Below are positions 25,894 to 34,130 of a stretch of DNA of 64,000 bases, piece after piece; the first letter of the stretch is position 1, and every line of letters begins with the position of its first letter. The notes below the pieces were generated by a model, which saw nothing but the letters and a program-made list of their open reading frames with translations, was not told the DNA's origin and did not search any database. The DNA is from an uncultured Muribaculum sp. (GTDB lineage Bacteria; Bacteroidota; Bacteroidia; Bacteroidales; Muribaculaceae), in assembly GCA_910578785.1 (NCBI GenBank), contig CAJTSJ010000009.1, positions 1 through 64,000 on the forward strand. The letters are read 5' to 3'. The position numbers were made by a program, and so were the translations under genes.

Positions 25894-25900
25894 AGTTTTT
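25869..25900 (+). terminator. Terminator after the glycosyltransferase remnant
   Basis: ACTCTATACACG pairs with CGTGTAGAGT (2-nt bulge) around a short loop and is followed by TTTTT. The stop codon of the remnant lies within the 3' arm. Confidence 0.6.
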
Positions 25901-25999
25901 ATGAGAGTGTAAAATGCCTATGTTTTGACATTCCAATAATTATTCATTGCGTTATATAAAATATAGGCAAGTATATTTGTGGCGTTCTTGTAATTTTAG

Positions 26000-26030
26000 T
26001 TGCTTAAAGTCTAAGTTTTTATTAATTTTG
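26000..26030 (+). promoter_or_regulatory. Promoter of the rfbACDB operon
   Basis: TTG (26000-26002), exactly 20 bp, -7 box TAATTTTG (26023-26030). Leader of about 50 nt to ATG 26089. A second possible -7 box TATATTTG lies at 25972-25979 with poorer spacing. Confidence 0.7.
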
Positions 26031-26088
26031 CAAGAGTATTATTACTGAATTTAATTTTGGACTTAACTAATAACCATATAAAAGTATT

Positions 26089-27009
26089 ATGAAAGGTATT
26101 GTTTTGGCGGGGGGATCCGGCACGAGGTTGTATCCAATTACGAAGGGGGTCAGTAAGCAATTGTTGCCCATCTTTGATAAGCCGATGGTCTATTATCCGA
26201 TTTCAACGCTGATGCTTGCTGGGATTCGCGATATACTAATAATCTCCACTCCAACGGATTTGCCTGGATTCAAACGTCTTCTTGGCGATGGGTCGGACTA
26301 CGGAGTGAAGTTTGCTTACGCCGAACAGCCTTCGCCTGACGGACTGGCGCAGGCGTTTATCATCGGTAAGGATTTCATCGGCTCCGACTCCGTGTGTTTG
26401 GTTCTCGGTGATAACATATTCCACGGCGCGGGATTTTCATGTCTGCTGAAGGAATCAGTCAAGGCGGCAGAAACCGACGGAAAGGCCACCGTATTCGGCT
26501 ATTGGGTGAATGACCCTGAGCGCTATGGTGTCGCAGAGTTCGATGCCGACGGAAATTGTCTTTCTATTGACGAGAAACCTGAACATCCCAAAAGTAACTA
26601 CGCTGTCGTTGGCCTCTACTTTTATCCCAATAAAGTGGTAGATATAGCATCGTATATCAAGCCATCGGCACGTGGAGAGCTTGAAATTACCACTGTAAAT
26701 CAAGAGTTTCTTAAAGACGGAGAATTGAAGGTTCAGACTCTTCCACGCGGTTTCGCATGGCTCGACACGGGCACTCACGACTCTCTGGCCGAGGCATCAA
26801 TCTATGTTGAAGTACTCGAAAAACGTCAGGGCTTGAAAATTGCTTGCCTTGAAGGAATAGCCTATCGTAAGGGATGGATATCGAAAGAGAAGATGGTTAA
26901 ACTGGCTAAGCCGATGCTGAAAAATCAATACGGCCAATATCTGATGAAGGTTGTTGAGGAAGTGGAACGTACCGGCAACAAAAATCTTGATTTATATGGA
27001 GGTTATTAA
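26089..27009 (+). CDS. rfbA: Glucose-1-phosphate thymidylyltransferase
   Basis: 306 aa, normal RmlA length. Nucleotide-binding signature MKGIVLAGGSGTRLYPITKG, then SKQLLPIFDKPMVYYPISTL, LVLGDNIFHGAGF and the C-terminal IACLEGIAYRKGWI. It makes dTDP-glucose from dTTP and glucose-1-phosphate, the first step to dTDP-L-rhamnose. First gene of a four-gene unit; its end overlaps rfbC by 14 bp. Confidence 0.96.
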   Translation: MKGIVLAGGSGTRLYPITKGVSKQLLPIFDKPMVYYPISTLMLAGIRDILIISTPTDLPGFKRLLGDGSDYGVKFAYAEQPSPDGLAQAFIIGKDFIGSDSVCLVLGDNIFHGAGFSCLLKESVKAAETDGKATVFGYWVNDPERYGVAEFDADGNCLSIDEKPEHPKSNYAVVGLYFYPNKVVDIASYIKPSARGELEITTVNQEFLKDGELKVQTLPRGFAWLDTGTHDSLAEASIYVEVLEKRQGLKIACLEGIAYRKGWISKEKMVKLAKPMLKNQYGQYLMKVVEEVERTGNKNLDLYGGY

Positions 27010-27571
27010 AACAGACATAGAGGGCGTGGTCATAATCGAACCGCGCATATTCAAGGACTCCCGCGGATACTTCTTCGAGAGCTATTCGCAGAAAGAATTT
27101 GACGAGAAGGTGCGTCCGGTACGCTTTGTTCAGGACAATGAGTCGATGTCGACCCGCGGTGTAATGCGCGGATTGCATTTCCAGTGTCCCCCGTTCACCC
27201 AAAGCAAACTGGTGCGGTGTGTCAAGGGCCGTGTGCTCGACGTCGCCGTCGACATCCGCAAGGGATCGCCCACATACGGCCGTCATGTCGCCGTTGAACT
27301 GTCTGAAGACAATCACCGACAGTTTTTCGTACCACGAGGATTCGCTCATGGATTCGCCGTTTTGAGCGACGTCGCTGTGTTCCAATATAAATGCGACAAC
27401 TACTACGCCCCGCAGGCCGACGGCGGCATCTCGATAGCAGATGCCTCGCTGGGCATCGACTGGATGACCGACCCCGCCGGAGCGGTGCTTTCCGAAAAAG
27501 ATCTCCGTCATCCGTTGCTCAAGGACTTCGACTCGCCGTTTGATATCAACATAGACCTATACACAGAATGA
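26996..27571 (+). CDS. rfbC: dTDP-4-dehydrorhamnose 3,5-epimerase
   Basis: 191 aa, RmlC-type cupin. EPRIFKDSRGYFFESYSQKE, GVMRGLHFQCPPFTQSKLVR (catalytic His) and FFVPRGFAHGFAVLSD are typical. ATG 26996 was chosen because MEVIKTDIEG is the standard family start; an upstream TTG would read further into rfbA. It converts dTDP-4-keto-6-deoxyglucose to dTDP-4-keto-L-rhamnose. Confidence 0.95.
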   Translation: MEVIKTDIEGVVIIEPRIFKDSRGYFFESYSQKEFDEKVRPVRFVQDNESMSTRGVMRGLHFQCPPFTQSKLVRCVKGRVLDVAVDIRKGSPTYGRHVAVELSEDNHRQFFVPRGFAHGFAVLSDVAVFQYKCDNYYAPQADGGISIADASLGIDWMTDPAGAVLSEKDLRHPLLKDFDSPFDINIDLYTE

Positions 27572-28440
27572 ACATACTTGTGACAGGAGCCAACGGACAG
27601 CTGGGCACATGCATGCGCAACGCTTCGGCACGGTCAAATGACACGTATATATTTACCGACGTGGCCGAGCTCGACATAACCGACGCGGACGCCGTAGCAC
27701 GTGCGGTCGCTGACAATGACATCAAGATTGTCGTCAACTGTGCGGCCTATACCAATGTCGACAAGGCCGAGGATGACGCCGAATTCGCAGAATTGCTCAA
27801 TGCCAAGGCTGTACGCCATTTGGCCGATGCGGTAAAGGCCAATGACGGCACACTCATACATATCTCAACCGACTACGTGTTCGGAGGTTCCCAAGGTAAT
27901 ACCCCGCGCAATGAAGACGAGCCGGTGAATCCCACCGGAGTCTACGGCCTAACAAAGCTCCATGGCGAACAGGCCGTGGCTGAAAGCGGTGCCAAAGCCC
28001 TGATATTCCGCACAGCATGGCTTTATAGCGAATACGGAAAGAATTTCGTCAAGACGATGATAAATCTTACGGCCACCAAACCTGAGCTCAAGGTTGTGTT
28101 CGATCAGTGCGGCACACCAACCTATGCGCAGGACCTTGCAGATGCAATTTTCGACATCATAGAAAACCGTAAATTCGAAGGCAACGAGGGTATTTATCAT
28201 TTCTCCAATGAGGGCGTTTGCTCATGGTATGACTTTGCGGTAATGATTGCCGACTATGCCGACAACCGGCAATGTGACATACAACCCTGCCACTCCGGAG
28301 AGTTTCCTTCCAAAGTAATACGACCGGCATATTCAGTTCTCGACAAGACTAAATACAAAGATACTTTCAATAAAAGAGTGCCGAATTGGGTTGACTCGCT
28401 GGCAAGGTGCATGTCAAATCTTGAACATTGGAAATCATAA
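27568..28440 (+). CDS. rfbD: dTDP-4-dehydrorhamnose reductase
   Basis: 290 aa short-chain dehydrogenase of the RmlD type. N-terminal NADPH-binding loop MNILVTGANGQLGTCMRNAS, ISTDYVFGGSQGNTPRNEDE and the YGLTKLHGE motif with the catalytic Tyr/Lys. Final step to dTDP-L-rhamnose. ATGA overlap with rfbC. Confidence 0.95.
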   Translation: MNILVTGANGQLGTCMRNASARSNDTYIFTDVAELDITDADAVARAVADNDIKIVVNCAAYTNVDKAEDDAEFAELLNAKAVRHLADAVKANDGTLIHISTDYVFGGSQGNTPRNEDEPVNPTGVYGLTKLHGEQAVAESGAKALIFRTAWLYSEYGKNFVKTMINLTATKPELKVVFDQCGTPTYAQDLADAIFDIIENRKFEGNEGIYHFSNEGVCSWYDFAVMIADYADNRQCDIQPCHSGEFPSKVIRPAYSVLDKTKYKDTFNKRVPNWVDSLARCMSNLEHWKS

Positions 28441-28453
28441 CTAAATATCAAAA

Positions 28454-29593
28454 ATGGAATATAAAAGAAGCATACTTATAACCGGTGGTGCCGGATTCAT
28501 AGGCTCGCACGTGGTGCGGCTATTCGTCAATAAATATCCCGACTACCGAATCATAAACGTCGACAAACTGACTTATGCGGGAAACCTCGCCAATTTGTCT
28601 GACATAGAGTCGATGCCAAACTACGTTTTCGTTAAAGCCGACATCTGCGACTTCGACTGCATGCTCGGACTCATGAAAGAATACAACGTCGACGGTGTGA
28701 TACATCTTGCCGCCGAGAGCCACGTCGACCGCTCGATAAAAGATCCGTTTACCTTTGCCCGTACCAATGTAATGGGCACGTTGTCGCTTCTTCAGGCAGC
28801 CAAAATCCATTGGGAGTCGCTTTCTGAAAAATACGAAGGCAAGCGTTTCTACCACATATCCACCGACGAGGTATACGGCGCCCTTGAGCTGACAGCACCG
28901 GAAGGTATCGATTCTCCCTTCACCACCGCCGCCTCTTCTGAACATCACCACGCCTACGGCGAGGAATTCTTCCTTGAGACTACCAAGTATAACCCACACT
29001 CTCCTTACTCAGCGTCAAAAGCTTCGAGCGACCACTTCGTCCGCGCCTATCACGACACGTACGGTATGCCGACGGTAGTCACAAACTGCTCCAACAACTA
29101 CGGACCCTATCAGTTCCCTGAAAAGCTCATACCGTTGTTTATCAACAATATACGCCATCGCAAGCCGCTCCCAGTCTACGGTAAAGGCGAGAACGTGCGC
29201 GACTGGCTGTATGTTGTCGACCACGCCCGTGCCATCGACCTTATCTTCCATGAGGGTAAAACCGCAGAGACCTACAACATTGGAGGATTCAATGAATGGA
29301 AGAACATAGATATTATTAAGGTAATCATCAAGACGGTCGACCGTCTGCTCGGCAATCCAGAAGGCTACTCAGACGAGCTCATCACTTATGTCACCGACCG
29401 AGCCGGACACGATCTGCGCTACGCCATCGACTCCCGCAAGCTCCAGCGCGAACTTGGATGGGAGCCGTCGCTCCAGTTCGAAGAAGGCATCGAAAAAACC
29501 GTACGCTGGTATCTCGACAATCAGCCGTGGATGGACCGCATAACCTCCGGCGAATACGAGAAATACTACGACGACATGTATAAAAACAGATAA
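28454..29593 (+). CDS. rfbB: dTDP-glucose 4,6-dehydratase
   Basis: 379 aa, RmlB type. NAD-binding ILITGGAGFIGSHVVRLF, HLAAESHVDRSI, HISTDEVYGAL and YSASKASSDHFVRAYHDTYG with the catalytic Tyr/Lys. It contains an insertion around residues 155-185 (ITAPEGIDSPF-like LTAPEGIDSPFTTAASSEHH) usual in Bacteroidetes RmlB. Last gene of the operon; no rhamnosyl transferase follows. Confidence 0.95.
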   Translation: MEYKRSILITGGAGFIGSHVVRLFVNKYPDYRIINVDKLTYAGNLANLSDIESMPNYVFVKADICDFDCMLGLMKEYNVDGVIHLAAESHVDRSIKDPFTFARTNVMGTLSLLQAAKIHWESLSEKYEGKRFYHISTDEVYGALELTAPEGIDSPFTTAASSEHHHAYGEEFFLETTKYNPHSPYSASKASSDHFVRAYHDTYGMPTVVTNCSNNYGPYQFPEKLIPLFINNIRHRKPLPVYGKGENVRDWLYVVDHARAIDLIFHEGKTAETYNIGGFNEWKNIDIIKVIIKTVDRLLGNPEGYSDELITYVTDRAGHDLRYAIDSRKLQRELGWEPSLQFEEGIEKTVRWYLDNQPWMDRITSGEYEKYYDDMYKNR

Positions 29594-29629
29594 AGATAAC
29601 AGAGGTAAATAGGTCTATAAGTATTAATT

Positions 29630-29662
29630 GAAAGGTTCGGCATCTGTCGAACCTTTCTTGGA
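29630..29662 (+). terminator. Terminator of the rfb operon
   Basis: AAAGGTTCG (29631-29639) pairs with CGAACCTTT (29648-29656), loop GCATCTGT, followed by a short T-containing tail. Confidence 0.7.
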
Positions 29663-29672
29663 TAAATAGCTG

Positions 29673-29740
29673 TGTCGTTCCGGGGGTAGTGGCGGCCAAA
29701 ATGTCAACAAGGTTGAGACGGCAGTCCGTGCCTTGCATGT
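29673..29740 (+). pseudogene. 68-bp fragment identical to the GGQ region of prfH
   Basis: Perfect copy of 24457-24524 in the same orientation, starting 11 bp after the rfb terminator. Sequence on either side is not prfH-like, so this is an isolated scrap and not a gene. Confidence 0.95.
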
Positions 29741-29780
29741 TTATTGATTAAGCTGAAGTGGCAGGCTTCGCATTTGTCTA

Positions 29781-30359
29781 CTACTGTGTGTCGTCGGCTA
29801 CTCCGGTGGCGAAACCTGATTTGATGAGGCCGTCGAGGATGTCACCGCCGTCAAGCGATGGTGTGTAGCGTGTCAGGACGTTGAACGCGGTTTTGTCGGG
29901 CAGTCTGACTCCGTCGCGGATGGTGTCAGCCACGCATACGTCTCCAGCGAGTCCGCAGATGTCAATCTCCTTGATGCCTCGTCCGTTAAGCAGGTGGCGT
30001 ATCTTTTCCGCAGCTTGTGCATTTTTGAATATTGAGTATTCTTCCTTGTCGGCATTTTCGCCTTTGTGAAGCACCGTGACTTTTTCGGAATGCCCGTAGA
30101 GGGCATCCATAACCGGGGGCCATATGGCCGCTCCGACTGAGTCGGCTACGCAATGGCGTGGCCATTTACCGCCTGTACAGGCAAATGAGCAGTGGTCCAT
30201 CGGATGCCGGTCGGCCGTAATAATGATGCGGTCATATCGGTTGCCATGAGTCTGTATATATCCGGCGAGTGAGTTCATTGCCCTTTCTGCTCCCGGTACT
30301 GGCAACGCGCCGGAAATAAAGTCAATCTGAGGGTCGATGATTAGCAACAGTTTGTTCAT
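29781..30359 (-). CDS. pncA: Nicotinamidase-like isochorismatase-family hydrolase
   Basis: 192 aa. Catalytic triad positions are present: Asp in LLIIDPQIDFISGALPV, Lys in VLHKGENADKEEYSIF, Cys in ICGLAGDVCVADTIRDG. Metal-site residues lie in ITADRHPMDHCSF. It should convert nicotinamide to nicotinic acid for NAD salvage. It has its own -7 box. Another amidase of the same family cannot be fully excluded. Confidence 0.85.
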   Translation of the reverse strand: MNKLLLIIDPQIDFISGALPVPGAERAMNSLAGYIQTHGNRYDRIIITADRHPMDHCSFACTGGKWPRHCVADSVGAAIWPPVMDALYGHSEKVTVLHKGENADKEEYSIFKNAQAAEKIRHLLNGRGIKEIDICGLAGDVCVADTIRDGVRLPDKTAFNVLTRYTPSLDGGDILDGLIKSGFATGVADDTQ

Positions 30360-30399
30360 GTGTTGATGCTGATGTCTTTATGTGATGTTTAAAACCATG

Positions 30400-30407
30400 C
30401 AAATATA
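30400..30407 (-). promoter_or_regulatory. -7 box of the nicotinamidase gene
   Basis: Reverse complement reads TATATTTG. The predicted start near 30393 gives a leader of about 35 nt. No good TTG at the -33 position was found. Confidence 0.45.
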
Positions 30408-30440
30408 CAATAAACAATTGAGAAACATCTGTCGGATGTA

Positions 30441-30543
30441 ATTGCTCTTTGGAGATTAGTTTGTGTCTTTGCATATATAATGGAGGATTATACTTCAGGG
30501 ATATGGACCCGGTTAACAGAAGTTCTTATAGTGAAAGGAATTG
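30441..30543 (+). pseudogene. Dead copy of the fur promoter and 5' end
   Basis: Aligns with 37467-37609, about 90 percent identical over the first 75 bases. It shares ATTGCTCTTTGGAGATTAGT and GCATATATAATG, then ATTATACTTCA. In this copy the -7 box TATCTTTG is TGTCTTTG, the ATG is AGG, and about 38 bp of coding sequence is deleted before the last match (TTCTTATAGTGAAAG). It stops where the TonB receptor gene (30544-33078) ends. Confidence 0.85.
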
Positions 30544-33078
30544 TCAGAAGCGGTACTGGATGGAGGCGAGGATGGTGCGCTGGCGTATGCGGAAGTGGTG
30601 TTCGGAGCGGGAAAGGGTGCCGTAGTTGACATACTGATAGAGGCGAAGGTTGAGCAGGTTGTTGGCGGTGAGCGACAGGCGGACCTTGCTGTTAAGCCTC
30701 CACGTGGCCGAAGCGTCGAGTAGTATGAGATTGGCGGTGTTGCCTTCGGGGAAACGTGTCAGGAAGTGTTCGGCCCCGACGGTTAACTGCACGTAGTCGT
30801 TGGGGATTATGGTGGTGAATATGTTCTGCCGAAAGGTGTGGCAATTGTTGTTTTCGCCATCGATTCTCAGTTTGGAGAATCCATAGGTTGCCTCATAGTT
30901 TACAGAGAGCCATTTCAAGAGTCCCCCTTTGAAGTAGGGTTTTACTCCGGCGGTTGTCTGCCGGTAGGGAATCACATCATTGTCGCGCATCGCGGATGCC
31001 GACGAGACAGAGGCGTCGATGTCGCATCCTGCTACCATCTTGCTGTGGCCAAGACCTTTGCTAAAACCGCCCTTGACATACCATGAATCACTGTCGTTAA
31101 GACGGTCGGCATAGGTTGACACAATAAAATCGCCGACGAACAGCTGATTTGACATCATTGAGCCGTGGCTATGATTGTATGATGCCGAGAGGTTGAAGAA
31201 CAGAGACTTCAACGGATTTCGATAGCGGTAGGAAAGTGTCGTCGCCACATTCTGCGAATATTTGCCGGGATTCTCGGCGATGAAAATATTGCGGTAGTCG
31301 GAAAGCACCGGAGCCTTAACGTTCAGATACGGTTGCGGAGAGCCGAGACTATAGGTGACCGAACCGGAAATATCGGATTTGGCAGTCAGTTGCCTCTTGA
31401 TATACAAGCGTGGGGAAGCATTGATGTAGTCATGACGGCCGTCTGCCGCGTAATGCACCCATTTCAGTGGCATTGTGAGTGATGCCCGCCAGCCGCTGCG
31501 CTCGTAGTCGATCTGAGGCGTGGCATAAAGATTTGATATGAATGCTTCATGGATTCCGTAATTGTCAAAATCGCCAAGCCCTGAAAGAGAATTGTTCATG
31601 CGGTGCCAGTCGAGGTCAAGTCCGCCGGAGACATAATATTTCCAGAAACGTGTCATCTTTCCGAATGTGGTTTCTGTGGTGCTCCGGAAATCGGTCGTAC
31701 CGAGACGCTGCACTGCATCCTCGTCGCCTGTCACAGTCAATCTGTCGGGCCGATGCTCGAATGTGTTGCGAGAGATAAACGTGAAGAGCTTCTTCTCGTT
31801 GCGTATCACCAATTTAAGGTCGTTGTTGGCGGAGAAACCCTTGCGGTTGATGCGTTGGGCGAGGTCAAACGAGCCTGTAATTGCCGAGGTTGAATTATTC
31901 CACTCGCCAGCCACTGTAAACTTCTCTTTCAGATAGTAGCCCCGTTTGTTGATCTGGCTGTAGAACTGCGCCGACAGACAGTGGGCCTGGATGCGTTGCG
32001 AATTTTCCTGCACGAACCGTGGAATCTGCGAGCTGAAATAGTCGGTGGTCACGCCGGAGCTGTAGTCGAGGCGGTCACCCATATAGTTGAGCTTAAGGCG
32101 CATAGAAGTGTCTCCGGCCCTCCATGCGGTTATGGCGTTTGCCAGCCACGACAGATTGTCGCGGGTTCGCTTCTCCGTCAGCGGAGCGTTTACTATGTCG
32201 GCAGATATATATTCCGGCCATAGGGAGGTGGAATAATCCGAAGAGAACATGTTGTCAAAATCATGTTCCTGAATCTCATTAGCCGGGTTCCAGCCGGTAT
32301 TGTCGGCTTTAATGGTGATTATATTCTGATTTTTTGGCCCGATGCGCATGGCATAAAACGAACCGTCATATAGAAACGGCTGAATTCCGGAGGCGGCCTG
32401 CGACACGCCTACCCACCGGCTGCGGGCATCCTCCTTCAGCTTGAGGTTGATACCGGCCTCTTCCGGAAATTCAATTCCTTCAAGAGCCTTGACCGGCTGA
32501 TGATTCTCCATCACTTCCACCGACGCCACATCCTTGTGGGAGATATTGTTGGTTGCAAGTCCGTACTGGCCTCCAATAAAGTCGTTGCCGTCGATATAAA
32601 ACTTGTTGATGGGTTTACCCTGATATTTTATTGTGCCGTCTTCCTCCACCTTTATGCCCGGAAGCCGCTTGATGACGTCGATGATGGCATTGTCCTTGGC
32701 GTTGGCATACTTTGACACATTGAACACCAGAGTGTCGCCTTTTGCGTATATATCGGGGGCCTCGACTATCACGTCTTTGAGCTGAGTAGCCTTCGGGGTC
32801 ATGCGCACGCAAGAGAAGTCGGCGGTTACGGGCATAGAGACGGACTCGTAGCCCATGAAGCGGAACGTTACGGAGTCTGCGCCGGCCTTTGGTGTAATCG
32901 CGAACCGACCCTCTTTGCCGGTCGAGGTAAACGCGCCTTTGGATTTCACGATACATCCGGCCACAGGCTCATCGGTGTCGGCGTCAACGACTTTGCCTCG
33001 CAGTTCGCCCGTGTCTGTCGCCGAAGCCGACAGCATGCCGATGAGAGTGCAAAGTAATAGGAAACAATGTCTGTTCAT
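30544..33078 (-). CDS. TonB-dependent receptor-like outer membrane protein (GLPGLI-associated)
   Basis: 844 aa. Signal peptide MNRHCFLLLCTLIGMLSASA, carboxypeptidase-regulatory-like domain (about 24-100, GELRGKVVDADTDEPVAG), a plug-like region (about 115-215, YANAKDNAIIDVIKRLPGIK and KPINKFYIDGNDFIGGQYG) and a large C-terminal barrel ending in Phe. It overlaps the GLPGLI gene by 4 bp, so they are translated together. Proteins of this layout are regularly paired with GLPGLI proteins in Bacteroidetes; the substrate is not known. The divergent kinase/regulator pair (34131-36268) is the likely regulator. Confidence 0.85.
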   Translation of the reverse strand: MNRHCFLLLCTLIGMLSASATDTGELRGKVVDADTDEPVAGCIVKSKGAFTSTGKEGRFAITPKAGADSVTFRFMGYESVSMPVTADFSCVRMTPKATQLKDVIVEAPDIYAKGDTLVFNVSKYANAKDNAIIDVIKRLPGIKVEEDGTIKYQGKPINKFYIDGNDFIGGQYGLATNNISHKDVASVEVMENHQPVKALEGIEFPEEAGINLKLKEDARSRWVGVSQAASGIQPFLYDGSFYAMRIGPKNQNIITIKADNTGWNPANEIQEHDFDNMFSSDYSTSLWPEYISADIVNAPLTEKRTRDNLSWLANAITAWRAGDTSMRLKLNYMGDRLDYSSGVTTDYFSSQIPRFVQENSQRIQAHCLSAQFYSQINKRGYYLKEKFTVAGEWNNSTSAITGSFDLAQRINRKGFSANNDLKLVIRNEKKLFTFISRNTFEHRPDRLTVTGDEDAVQRLGTTDFRSTTETTFGKMTRFWKYYVSGGLDLDWHRMNNSLSGLGDFDNYGIHEAFISNLYATPQIDYERSGWRASLTMPLKWVHYAADGRHDYINASPRLYIKRQLTAKSDISGSVTYSLGSPQPYLNVKAPVLSDYRNIFIAENPGKYSQNVATTLSYRYRNPLKSLFFNLSASYNHSHGSMMSNQLFVGDFIVSTYADRLNDSDSWYVKGGFSKGLGHSKMVAGCDIDASVSSASAMRDNDVIPYRQTTAGVKPYFKGGLLKWLSVNYEATYGFSKLRIDGENNNCHTFRQNIFTTIIPNDYVQLTVGAEHFLTRFPEGNTANLILLDASATWRLNSKVRLSLTANNLLNLRLYQYVNYGTLSRSEHHFRIRQRTILASIQYRF

Positions 33079-33956
33079 TTCTTCCAGTCAAGTTCGAGGT
33101 AATCATATTGAAGTTCAATCGGGTCGTAGGCATCGACCTGTGGATTGCCATTTTCGTCGTTTACAGTGATTGCATTGCCGGTCGTGGCTTCATAGTAGGC
33201 GTATGGATTTATTTCATAGCGGTGTCTGGCGTCGTAATAACCATTGCGGTCGGTTTTGTTGAAAGGCACTTTGTAGATGGTGATCGGGCGGTCGGCTTTC
33301 GATTTGATGCCGATGCACTCGAATGTGTAGTGGCCTTTATCGTCTGAAGCTTTCATAATAAGCCCCGGAAGACCGTGGAGTTTCCAAGGTCCGTCCATAA
33401 GCGGAATCTCCTCGGTGTAGAACACCGTCCATTCGCGTCCGCGGAACATGCACCGTGCGCTCTGACATTCATAGCCGAGCACGTTTGTGACCGAGTCGGT
33501 CAGATTCCAGTCAAGTCCGGGCATCTCCTCGTCGTAGCAGAACCAGTCCTGGCATATTTTTTCCGTGTGGGTCAGACGGCCGGCAGGATAATTCTTGTAG
33601 ATGGTCATGAACTCGCCTGTGCTAAGTTTTCCCTCTATGGCGGCATCGACAACTTGTTCCTGCGTCGAGCGCATGAGTATGGAGTCAACCGTAAGATTCT
33701 TGTAGCTGGAGAACTTCGACAGGCCGTCCGGGCCAATCTGTAGAAGCATGTTGTCGCTGCTGTAATTATCCGAGAGTGTCGCAGTGGTGTCTACACAACA
33801 ACGATAGTCGTAGACAAACTCCATGTTTTCGGGGGCGAGAGTTTCGGTCTCGGGAACATAAGCCTGGAAGATGCAGAGTTGACGGCGTACTATTTTGCCT
33901 GAGGCGATGGATGCCGTGACGGCCGCGAGGGCGAGAATCAAAAATGTTTTTTTCAT
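33075..33956 (-). CDS. GLPGLI family protein
   Basis: 293 aa, signal peptide MKKTFLILALAAVTASIASG. The family name motif is present in MDGPWKLHGLPGLIMKASDD (residues about 185-204), preceded by the usual Cys-containing stretch NVLGYECQSARCMFRGREWT. The family is restricted to Bacteroidetes and its biochemical function is unknown to me. It precedes and overlaps the TonB-type receptor gene. Confidence 0.9.
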   Translation of the reverse strand: MKKTFLILALAAVTASIASGKIVRRQLCIFQAYVPETETLAPENMEFVYDYRCCVDTTATLSDNYSSDNMLLQIGPDGLSKFSSYKNLTVDSILMRSTQEQVVDAAIEGKLSTGEFMTIYKNYPAGRLTHTEKICQDWFCYDEEMPGLDWNLTDSVTNVLGYECQSARCMFRGREWTVFYTEEIPLMDGPWKLHGLPGLIMKASDDKGHYTFECIGIKSKADRPITIYKVPFNKTDRNGYYDARHRYEINPYAYYEATTGNAITVNDENGNPQVDAYDPIELQYDYLELDWKK

Positions 33957-33990
33957 ATCGTTTGTTTTTTGTTGTTTTCGATTGACAAGG

Positions 33991-33998
33991 CAAAGTTA
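33991..33998 (-). promoter_or_regulatory. -7 box of the GLPGLI/receptor operon
   Basis: Reverse complement TAACTTTG; leader of about 28 nt to the ATG at 33956. The -33 position lacks TTG, as would be expected of an activator-dependent promoter. Confidence 0.5.
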
Positions 33999-34118
33999 CC
34001 ACGGCCTCGTTCCTCGCGCCGAAAATAATCATTACTCAAACATTATGGAATTATTACTAAATTATTATTGTCGTGCAAATAGCCTGATACTTAGGATTCA
34101 CGGATGTCGGGATTTTCG

Positions 34119-34126
34119 TAATTTTG
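34119..34126 (+). promoter_or_regulatory. -7 box immediately before the kinase gene (leaderless)
   Basis: TAATTTTG ends 4 bases before ATG 34131, so the transcript should begin at or within a base or two of the start codon. Confidence 0.5.
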
Positions 34127-34130
34127 CGCC

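Noticed and set aside
24457..29740. Classical attL/attR pair of an integrase-type island
   Set aside because: The second copy is not followed by the rest of prfH, the repeat is internal to the gene, and no integrase is present between the copies.
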